Source: Actinobacillus porcitonsillarum (GTDB taxonomy: Bacteria; Pseudomonadota; Gammaproteobacteria; Enterobacterales; Pasteurellaceae). Taken from it: DNA of 64,000 bases. The notes below the pieces were generated by a model. It was given only the letters and a program-made list of their open reading frames with translations, was not told the origin of the DNA and did no database searches. The DNA is taken from positions 806,001 through 870,000 of the forward strand of contig NZ_CP029206.1 of NCBI RefSeq assembly GCF_003101015.1, read 5' to 3'. Positions 57,485-64,000 of the stretch are shown here, in pieces. Both the position numbers and the translations under genes were made by a program. The number at the start of each line of letters is the position of its first letter. Positions within the stretch are counted from its first letter, which is position 1.

Positions 57485-58540
57485 ATGGCAAAAAAATTAT
57501 TGGTAATGGCAGGTGGCACTGGTGGACACGTTTTCCCTGCGATTGCTGTGGCAAGAGAATTACAACAACAAGGCTGGGAAATCCGCTGGTTAGGAACAAA
57601 AGATCGTATGGAAGCAGATCTTGTGCCAAAACACGGTATTCCGATTGAGTTTATTCAAATTTCAGGATTAAAGGGCAAAGGGATCAAAGCATTACTTACT
57701 GCCCCTTTTGCGATCTTAAGGGCGGTACTTCAAGCAAAAAAAATTATTAAAGTGTACAAGCCTGATGCAGTACTTGGAATGGGCGGTTATGTGTCCGGAC
57801 CGGGTGGTATTGCGGCGAAATTATGTGGTGTGCCTGTGATTTTGCACGAACAAAATGCGGTAGCAGGTTTAACCAATGTATGGCTTTCTAAAATTGCTCG
57901 CCGTACTTTACAAGCGTTTCCAACAGCATTTCCAAATGCGGAAGTTGTGGGAAATCCTGTTCGCCAAGATCTGTTCCAAATTGCTCCACCTGAACAACGT
58001 TTTGCTGAAAAGGGCTACCCAATCAATATTTTAGTGATGGGCGGTAGTCAGGGGGCATTGGTAATCAATAAAACGGTACCAGAAGTGGCGAAAGTTTTAG
58101 GACAGAATGTGTTTATTAGCCATCAAGTTGGTAAAGGCAAATTAGCTGGTGTGGAAGAAGTTTATCAAGCCACAGGAAACGGCATTGCAAGTGAATTTAT
58201 TGATGATATGAAAGCGGCTTATGAATGGGCAGATTTGGTAATTTGTCGTTCGGGTGCTTTAACCGTATGTGAAATTGCCGCAGCAGGATTACCAGCAATT
58301 TTTGTACCGTTTCAACATAAAGATCGTCAGCAATTTTTAAATGCAGAATACCTTGCACAAGCAGGTGCGGCAGTGATTATTGAACAACAGGATTTTACCC
58401 CTGAAAGTTTATTAAAAGCATTAGAGCCTTTAATTGCCGATCGCCAAAAACTCACGGAAATGGCAATCAAAGCAAGAGCGAAAGCCACGCCATTAGCCGC
58501 AAAACGTGTGGCGGAAGTGATTGTGGAAAATAGTTTGTAA
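57485..58540 (+). CDS. murG: MurG, lipid II synthase
   Basis: A 351-residue GT28 transferase that adds GlcNAc to lipid I on the inner face of the membrane. The N-terminal [16 protein letters not shown], the [15 protein letters not shown] segment and the donor-site [22 protein letters not shown] are clear; length matches E. coli MurG (355). Usually ftsW is directly upstream; here murG is the first gene of the local cluster, divergent from rpmB, so it needs its own promoter. Confidence 0.97.
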   Translation: MAKKLLVMAGGTGGHVFPAIAVARELQQQGWEIRWLGTKDRMEADLVPKHGIPIEFIQISGLKGKGIKALLTAPFAILRAVLQAKKIIKVYKPDAVLGMGGYVSGPGGIAAKLCGVPVILHEQNAVAGLTNVWLSKIARRTLQAFPTAFPNAEVVGNPVRQDLFQIAPPEQRFAEKGYPINILVMGGSQGALVINKTVPEVAKVLGQNVFISHQVGKGKLAGVEEVYQATGNGIASEFIDDMKAAYEWADLVICRSGALTVCEIAAAGLPAIFVPFQHKDRQQFLNAEYLAQAGAAVIIEQQDFTPESLLKALEPLIADRQKLTEMAIKARAKATPLAAKRVAEVIVENSL

Positions 58541-58592
58541 GCGGTCAGATTTTGTAGTTTTTTTGCAAAATGATCGAATATAAGGAATAAAA

Positions 58593-60020
58593 ATGAAAAA
58601 TTTCCAAGATAAAGTTAAAAAATTAGTCCCTGAAATGCGTCGTGTAAACCAAATCCACTTTATTGGGATTGGCGGTGCTGGTATGTCTGGGATTGCTGAA
58701 GTATTATTAAATGAAGGCTATCAAATTTCAGGCTCGGATATTGCTGATGGTGCAGTCACGCAACGCTTAGCCAAAGCAGGTGCAAAAATTTGTATCGGTC
58801 ATCAAGCAGAAAATATTGAAGGTGCGAGCGTAGTCGTAGCTTCGAGTGCGATTGATGAAAGTAACCCAGAAGTCGCGGCAGCAAAAGAAGCGCGTATTCC
58901 TGTGATTCAACGTGCACAGATGTTAGCGGAAATTATGCGTTTCCGTCACGGTATTGCGATTGCAGGTACTCACGGTAAAACTACCACAACCGCAATGATT
59001 TCAATGATTTATACCGAGGCAAAACTCGACCCAACCTTCGTAAACGGCGGTTTAGTGAAATCAGCGGGTAAAAATGCTCATTTAGGCGCGAGCCGTTACT
59101 TAATAGCAGAAGCCGATGAAAGTGATGCGTCATTCTTACATTTACAGCCAATGGTATCTGTTGTTACGAATATTGAACCTGATCATATGGATACTTATGG
59201 CGGCGATTTCGAAAAAATGAAAGAAACCTATGTACGTTTCTTACGCAACCTGCCTTTCTATGGTTTAGCAGTAATGTGTGCTGATGATGAAACAGTAATG
59301 GAAATTGCCCCGAAAGTGGGTCGCCAAGTGATTAGCTATGGTTTTAGTGAAAAAGCCGATTACCGTATTGAAGATTATCAACAAACCGGTTTCCAAGGGC
59401 ATTATACTGTGGTTTGTCCGACAGGCGAGCGTATTGAAGTCTTATTAAATGTCCCAGGCAGACACAATGCATTGAATGCAACGGCTGCATTAGCGGTTGC
59501 GAAAGAAGAAGGCATTGCGAATGAAGCGATTTTGGCTGCCTTGGCTGATTTCCAAGGTGCAGGTCGTCGTTTTGATCAGTTAGGTTCATTTATTCGTCCA
59601 AATGGTAAAGTAATGTTAGTTGATGACTACGGTCATCACCCAACGGAAGTGGATGTAACGATTAAAGCCGCTCGTCAAGGCTGGGAAAATAAACGTGTGG
59701 TAATGGTATTCCAACCGCACCGTTATTCTCGTACCCGTGATTTATTTGACGATTTTGTACAAGTGCTGTCGCAGGTTGATGCGTTGATTATGCTCAATGT
59801 CTATGCTGCCGGCGAAGCACCAATTGTGGGGGCAGAGAGTAAAGACCTGTGCCGTTCAATTCGTACATTAGGCAAAGTTGATCCGATTTTAGTGTCAGAT
59901 ACTTCTCAACTTGGCGAAGTGTTAGATCAAATTATTCAAGATGGCGATTTAATCTTGGCACAGGGTGCAGGGAATGTGAGCAAACTTTCCCGTGATTTGG
60001 CGGAAAGTTGGAAGGCATAA
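58593..60020 (+). CDS. murC: MurC, UDP-N-acetylmuramate--L-alanine ligase
   Basis: A 475-residue Mur ligase that adds the first amino acid of the peptidoglycan stem. The N-terminal UDP-binding [19 protein letters not shown]-binding [13 protein letters not shown], the central [12 protein letters not shown] and the C-terminal [13 protein letters not shown] are in order. It follows murG by 52 bases. A gap of 256 bases with a uptake signal and a REPIN element follows before ddl. Confidence 0.97.
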   Translation: MKNFQDKVKKLVPEMRRVNQIHFIGIGGAGMSGIAEVLLNEGYQISGSDIADGAVTQRLAKAGAKICIGHQAENIEGASVVVASSAIDESNPEVAAAKEARIPVIQRAQMLAEIMRFRHGIAIAGTHGKTTTTAMISMIYTEAKLDPTFVNGGLVKSAGKNAHLGASRYLIAEADESDASFLHLQPMVSVVTNIEPDHMDTYGGDFEKMKETYVRFLRNLPFYGLAVMCADDETVMEIAPKVGRQVISYGFSEKADYRIEDYQQTGFQGHYTVVCPTGERIEVLLNVPGRHNALNATAALAVAKEEGIANEAILAALADFQGAGRRFDQLGSFIRPNGKVMLVDDYGHHPTEVDVTIKAARQGWENKRVVMVFQPHRYSRTRDLFDDFVQVLSQVDALIMLNVYAAGEAPIVGAESKDLCRSIRTLGKVDPILVSDTSQLGEVLDQIIQDGDLILAQGAGNVSKLSRDLAESWKA

Positions 60021-60131
60021 AGAAGATTTAACAAGCGGTAGGATTTCGAGAAATTTTTGATATTGTGTAATTGCACAAAACCGCTCCTACGGTAAATCTG
60101 AAAATTTGCTAATAATTTCAATAAATTAACC

Positions 60132-60207
60132 GTAGGGACACACTGTGTGTGTCCGTTGTAAAAATGGGATATGGTTTATTTTGCGGACACACGCAGTGTG
60201 TCCCTAC
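60132..60207. repeat. REPIN-like doublet (GGACACAC stem)
   Basis: Inverted 23-base arms at 60132-60154 and 60185-60207, each GTAG-headed at the outer edge and palindromic (GGACACAC/GTGTGTCC), with a 30-base spacer. Perfect uptake signals flank it at 60031-60039 and 60244-60252. It interrupts the murC-ddl spacing. Confidence 0.8.
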
Positions 60208-60276
60208 AGTTACCTTAATAATATCAAATTTTTGCAATAAATGACCGCTTGTAAAACATAAATAAGGTATAAAATA

Positions 60277-61188
60277 ATGAGCTTAAAAAACGAAAAAATT
60301 GCGGTGTTATTTGGTGGCGTTTCTGCAGAACGTGAAGTTTCGCTTAATTCAGGCAAATCGGTGTTTGAAGCCTTACAAAGTTTAGGCTACAACGTTGAAG
60401 CGATTGATACAAAAGAATTTCCGATTGAAAAATTAAAAGAAAAAGGTATTCAGCGTGTATTCAATATTCTTCACGGTGGTATCGGTGAAAATGGCGTGCT
60501 TCAAGGAGCGTTAGAACAGCTTGGTATTCCTTATACTGGTTGTGGCGTAATGGCTTCTGCAATTACGTTAGATAAATTCCGCACTAAATTATTGTGGAAT
60601 GCAGTTGGTTTACCAACGGCGGCAATGGAAGTCGTACGCCGTGGGCAAGCGGTCAATTCCGATGAAATTATTGCAAAATTAGGTTTACCGTTATTCGTGA
60701 AACCTGCGAGCGAAGGCTCAAGTGTCGGCGTGAGCAAAGTGAAAACTGCAGAACAGTTACTCCCTGCAATTGAAGAAGCATTAAAATTTGATTCGATCGT
60801 GTTAGTAGAAGAAAACTTAGCGGGAGCGGAATACTCTGTACCAGTGCTTGATGGTGAGGTGTTGCCGGCGGTACAAATTATTCCAGACGGTGAGTTTTAT
60901 GACTACCATGCAAAATACATTTCAGACAACACTCAATATGTTGTGCCAGCGTTAAATGCGGATCGTCAAGCGGAAGTCGCTAAGTTAGTGAAACAGGCTT
61001 ATGATGTGGTCGGTTGCCGTGGTTGGAGCCGAATTGATGTGATGGAAGATGGCGAAGGAAACTTCCGTTTAGTGGAAGTGAATACCTGCCCAGGTATGAC
61101 TAGTCACAGTATTTTCCCAAAATCAGCAGCGACTGTGGGTTACAGTTTTGAGCGTTTAGTTGAGCGTGTATTGGAGTTAAGTGCGTAA
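60277..61188 (+). CDS. ddl: D-alanine--D-alanine ligase
   Basis: A 303-residue ATP-grasp enzyme making the D-Ala-D-Ala dipeptide (E. coli DdlB 306). The N-terminal [20 protein letters not shown], the loop [13 protein letters not shown], the Ser-Tyr-type lid around [19 protein letters not shown] and the metal site [13 protein letters not shown] are typical. The stop codon overlaps the ftsQ start by one base. Confidence 0.96.
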   Translation: MSLKNEKIAVLFGGVSAEREVSLNSGKSVFEALQSLGYNVEAIDTKEFPIEKLKEKGIQRVFNILHGGIGENGVLQGALEQLGIPYTGCGVMASAITLDKFRTKLLWNAVGLPTAAMEVVRRGQAVNSDEIIAKLGLPLFVKPASEGSSVGVSKVKTAEQLLPAIEEALKFDSIVLVEENLAGAEYSVPVLDGEVLPAVQIIPDGEFYDYHAKYISDNTQYVVPALNADRQAEVAKLVKQAYDVVGCRGWSRIDVMEDGEGNFRLVEVNTCPGMTSHSIFPKSAATVGYSFERLVERVLELSA

Positions 61189-61985
61189 TGGTTGCGGTCA
61201 TTCGCAAAAAGAAATCATCGAATTTTGGGCCTTTCAAAGCCATTCAAGGTAAAATTTCTTTTTTACCAAAGACATGGTTTGGATACATAAAGCCCCTAAT
61301 TGTGTTATTATGTTTTTTGGTCGCTTTTTTAGTCTATTCGAATTGGCATAGTTTACTTGAAAGTTTAGATAAAACACCGATTCGATCTTATGCACTTACG
61401 CATAAAACACAATTTACGACAAATTCGGATATTCGTGAAACTTTATCTAAAAATCCTACTCTAAAAGGGTATTTCTCTCAAGATATTCAAGAAGTTAAAA
61501 ATAAGCTGCTTGAAATGCCTTGGGTGCGAGATGTTGTTGTTCGAAAATTTTATCCTGATCGTTTAGGGATTACAATTTTAGAGCATCGTCCGGTTGCGAT
61601 TTGGAATAACGTTAAATATCTTTCAGAACAAGGTGTGGTTTTCAGTTTACCTGCAGATCGGTTTGATCGAACAGGGCTTCCTTTAATGTATGGGCCGGAT
61701 ACTGAAAGTAAAGTTGTGTTAGAAGCATGGGGCAAAATCCAAGCAGAATTAAAAGCGCGTCAATTAGAACTTAAATCTGTGGCGATAGATAATCGTGGTT
61801 CTTGGTCGATAACATTATCAAATAATGTAGAATTAAAATTGGGGCGAGGAGAATGGACATCTAAAATCGATCGTTTTATGTTGATTTTCCCAGAAATAGA
61901 TATTCCGGAAGGGCAACGTTTAGCTTATGTTGATTTACGCTATGAGCATGGTGCGGCGGTAGGATTCCTTCCATTACAAAAATAA
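61188..61985 (+). CDS. ftsQ: FtsQ, divisome protein
   Basis: A 265-residue bitopic membrane protein: basic cytoplasmic N-terminus, one helix at about residues 34-53 (IKPLIVLLCFLVAFLVYSNW), then a POTRA domain (around YFSQDIQEVKNKLLEMPWVRD and VREFYPDRLGITILEHRPVA-like text) and the beta domain. It recruits FtsL/FtsB at the septum. Overlaps ddl by one base, and ftsA follows after 18 bases. Confidence 0.94.
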   Translation: MVAVIRKKKSSNFGPFKAIQGKISFLPKTWFGYIKPLIVLLCFLVAFLVYSNWHSLLESLDKTPIRSYALTHKTQFTTNSDIRETLSKNPTLKGYFSQDIQEVKNKLLEMPWVRDVVVRKFYPDRLGITILEHRPVAIWNNVKYLSEQGVVFSLPADRFDRTGLPLMYGPDTESKVVLEAWGKIQAELKARQLELKSVAIDNRGSWSITLSNNVELKLGRGEWTSKIDRFMLIFPEIDIPEGQRLAYVDLRYEHGAAVGFLPLQK

Positions 61986-62003
61986 GAATTGCAAACCAGA
62001 AAT

Positions 62004-63278
62004 ATGACAAAAGTAGCAGAATCAAGAATTATTGTTGGCTTAGATATTGGTACATCCAAGGTGGTTGCGGTTGTCGGTGAAGTGCTCCCCGATGGTGTAA
62101 TTAATGTGATGGGCGCAGGCGTTTGTCCTGCAAAAGGCGTTGATCGTGGTGGTGTTATTGATTTAGATGCCGCAGTACGTTCAATTCAGAGTGCTATTGA
62201 ACAAGCTGAATCTATTTCAGAATGCCAAATTATTGGCGTTACATTAGCATTATCAGGACAACATATTACAGCATTAAATGAAACGGGAGCCGTACCTCTA
62301 GCTAATACTGTCACAGAACAAGATATTGATTCTGCAATGCATTATGCTCGCTCAGTCCGTTTGCCAGATGGCTTAGATATCCTTCATGTACTTCCTCAAG
62401 AGTATAAGGTTGATCGATTACCTGCCACTAAAAATCCACTAGGTTTATCGGGTAACCGTTTAGTTGCTCAAGCTCATCTTATCGCAGCTCATCAAGACTG
62501 GTTGAGAAATTTGGTTAATGCAGTTGAACGGGCAAAATTAAAAGTAGATCAGGTTGTGTTTTCTGGATTAGCTTCGAGCTATTCTGTTTTAACTGAAGAT
62601 GAAAAAGAGCTAGGTGTTTGTTTAATTGATATCGGTGGTGGTACGATGGATGTACTAGTATATACCGATGGCGCATTGCGTTTTAGTAAGGTTATTCCAT
62701 TTGCTGGAAATAATATTACGGACTACCTTGCGCATGTTTTTGCAACATCTCGTTCAGAAGCTGAGAATATTAAGGTAAATTATGGTAGTGCGATAGAACA
62801 GCCAACACATAATGCCGATAAAAAAATTGAAGTTTCTGGTCTTGCAGGCAGTGCACCAAGAATTTACACAAAAACACAAGTTGCGTCAGTCACATCTCAA
62901 TGTTACGCCGATTTGTTAAAAGTAATTGAGAATGAACTGGTTCAATTACGTCATGATCTTTTCCAAAAAGGTATAAAACAAGAATTAATTGCAGGTTTTG
63001 TACTAACGGGTGGTGGTTCACAAATCGAAGATATTGTAGAATGTGCAAAAAATATCTTTGGTTCGCACGTTCGGGTGGGATATCCACTCAATATTACAGG
63101 TCTAACTGACTATGTAAACAAACCGCAATATGCAACCGTACTTGGTCTGTTACAATTCAGCCATTACAATGTTGAAGAAAAAGGTGGAATCATTAGTAAT
63201 CCTAAAGTAGATAACTTTGTGGAAGTATTAAAAAAAGGATTCCGTAAAGCCGTAAATTGGACCAAATCAAGTTTTTAA
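62004..63278 (+). CDS. ftsA: FtsA, actin-like division protein
   Basis: A 424-residue actin-family ATPase that tethers FtsZ to the membrane. The first phosphate loop IIVGLDIGTSKVVAVVGEVL, the second CLIDIGGGTMDVLVYTDGAL and the adenosine motif FVLTGGGSQIEDI are in order, and the C-terminus ends in the amphipathic membrane-targeting helix (KKGFRKAVNWTKSSF). The ATG at 62004 fits the family; an in-frame TTG 15 bases earlier is less likely. Confidence 0.97.
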   Translation: MTKVAESRIIVGLDIGTSKVVAVVGEVLPDGVINVMGAGVCPAKGVDRGGVIDLDAAVRSIQSAIEQAESISECQIIGVTLALSGQHITALNETGAVPLANTVTEQDIDSAMHYARSVRLPDGLDILHVLPQEYKVDRLPATKNPLGLSGNRLVAQAHLIAAHQDWLRNLVNAVERAKLKVDQVVFSGLASSYSVLTEDEKELGVCLIDIGGGTMDVLVYTDGALRFSKVIPFAGNNITDYLAHVFATSRSEAENIKVNYGSAIEQPTHNADKKIEVSGLAGSAPRIYTKTQVASVTSQCYADLLKVIENELVQLRHDLFQKGIKQELIAGFVLTGGGSQIEDIVECAKNIFGSHVRVGYPLNITGLTDYVNKPQYATVLGLLQFSHYNVEEKGGIISNPKVDNFVEVLKKGFRKAVNWTKSSF

Positions 63279-63329
63279 ATAAATTTTATGATATTGACGA
63301 TACGTCAAATCTTTAGGGGGATAAAAAGA

Positions 63330-64000
63330 ATGTTCGAACCTATTTTCGAATCTACGCCGGATGCGGTAATTAAAGTCATCGGTGTTGGCGGTGGTGGCGG
63401 TAATGCCTTAAACCACATGGTCAAAAGTAGTCAAGAAGACGATGTAGGCAGTGTAGAGTTTTTTTCAGTCAATACAGATGCTCAAGTATTACGCACAAGC
63501 TCAGTACGTCAAACGATTCAAATCGGTGCTAATATTACTAAGGGGTTAGGTGCTGGTGCTGATCCAAACATTGGTTATCAAGCTGCGGAAGAAGATCGTG
63601 AAGCATTAAGTAATATGATTGCAGGTGCTGACATGGTCTTTATTGCTGCCGGTATGGGTGGCGGTACAGGTACAGGTGCTGCACCAGTCATTGCTGAAAT
63701 TGCGAAAAGCCAAGGTGCTTTAACGGTAGGTATCGTTACCAAGCCTTTTAACTTTGAAGGTAAAAAACGCTCACACTTTGCTGAACAAGGTATTAAAGAA
63801 CTTTCTAAAAATGTAGACTCTCTCATCATCATTCAAAATGAGAAATTACTTAAAGTTTTACCAAAAAACATTAAATTTAGTGAAGCTTTCGGTGTTGCAG
63901 ATAGCGTTCTTCGTAATGCGGTATTAGGTATTACTGATATGATCACGAAAGAAGGTCTTGTAAACGTGGACTTTGCTGACGTGAAGAAAGTGATGGCAGA
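63330..64000 (+). CDS. ftsZ: FtsZ, tubulin-like division GTPase (partial, cut by window edge)
   Basis: The first 223 codons of FtsZ. The N-terminus IKVIGVGGGGGNALNHM and the tubulin GTP signature GGGTGTGAAP are both visible, as is the T7-like region that follows. It polymerises into the Z ring. AGGGGG lies ten bases before the ATG. Preceded by ftsA after 51 bases in the usual ftsQ-ftsA-ftsZ order; the C-terminal tail lies beyond the window. Confidence 0.98.
   Translation, partial: MFEPIFESTPDAVIKVIGVGGGGGNALNHMVKSSQEDDVGSVEFFSVNTDAQVLRTSSVRQTIQIGANITKGLGAGADPNIGYQAAEEDREALSNMIAGADMVFIAAGMGGGTGTGAAPVIAEIAKSQGALTVGIVTKPFNFEGKKRSHFAEQGIKELSKNVDSLIIIQNEKLLKVLPKNIKFSEAFGVADSVLRNAVLGITDMITKEGLVNVDFADVKKVMA

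Overview
This window reads as a chromosomal segment of a Pasteurellaceae bacterium close to Actinobacillus or Mannheimia. Four things point there. The gene products resemble Haemophilus/Actinobacillus proteins throughout. The left edge carries a comNOPQ-recC block, as in Haemophilus influenzae. The 9-mer ACAAGCGGT (the A. pleuropneumoniae-type DNA uptake signal) occurs at least fourteen times on the two strands, where chance predicts about 0.5; the Haemophilus-type AAGTGCGGT was seen only twice. The sequence is moderately AT-rich with long AT-rich intergenic gaps. I see no rRNA, tRNA, CRISPR array, prophage, transposase gene or recognisable defence island. Almost everything is core metabolism and cell-envelope housekeeping; the less ordinary content lies in the intergenic DNA.

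Layout. 0-8.2 kb: end of comN, then comO, comP, comQ (competence pseudopilins), recC and ptrA. 8.2-15.1 kb: putA, putP and sdaC (proline and serine use) on the minus strand. 15.3-18.9 kb: dnaK-dnaJ on the minus strand behind a good sigma-32 promoter. 19-23.5 kb: pepO, a small zinc-ribbon membrane protein, a lipoprotein, tag and an AT-rich glycosyltransferase. 23.5-41.4 kb: a complete maltose/maltodextrin regulon. malE-malF-malG-malQ diverge from malK-lamB-malM-malS across a 325-bp control region with three CRP-like palindromes, followed by malT and the phosphorylase malP. 41.6-47 kb: hemH, rpmH-rnpA-yidD, a DUF533 protein, two tandem EamA transporters, rplU-rpmA. 47.3-53.2 kb: ispB, queH, fabD-fabG, brnQ, mutM. 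53.3-57.1 kb: dat and ddc (1,3-diaminopropane synthesis), rpmB-rpmG. 57.5-64 kb: murG-murC-ddl-ftsQ-ftsA-ftsZ, the distal half of the division/cell-wall cluster, with ftsZ cut by the window edge.

How the genes work together. In the maltose block LamB admits maltodextrins, MalS trims them in the periplasm, MalE/F/G/K import them, and MalQ and MalP degrade them under MalT and CRP. PutP and PutA import and oxidise proline. Dat and Ddc turn aspartate semialdehyde into 1,3-diaminopropane. The right end makes and polymerises peptidoglycan precursors at the division septum.

The intergenic DNA holds two repeat systems. The first is a set of GTAG-headed palindromes, often paired head to head (REP/REPIN architecture), in at least five stem sequences, including one nested inside another. 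The second is a composite CTCTCCC/GGGAGAG element whose inner stems change sequence between copies while staying self-complementary. It fills the gaps between maltose genes, including malE-malF, where E. coli carries an unrelated REP cluster that stabilises malE mRNA. Two candidate structured leader RNAs, ahead of dat and of rpmB-rpmG, are the most RNA-like unexplained signals. I found no convincing new multi-gene system.
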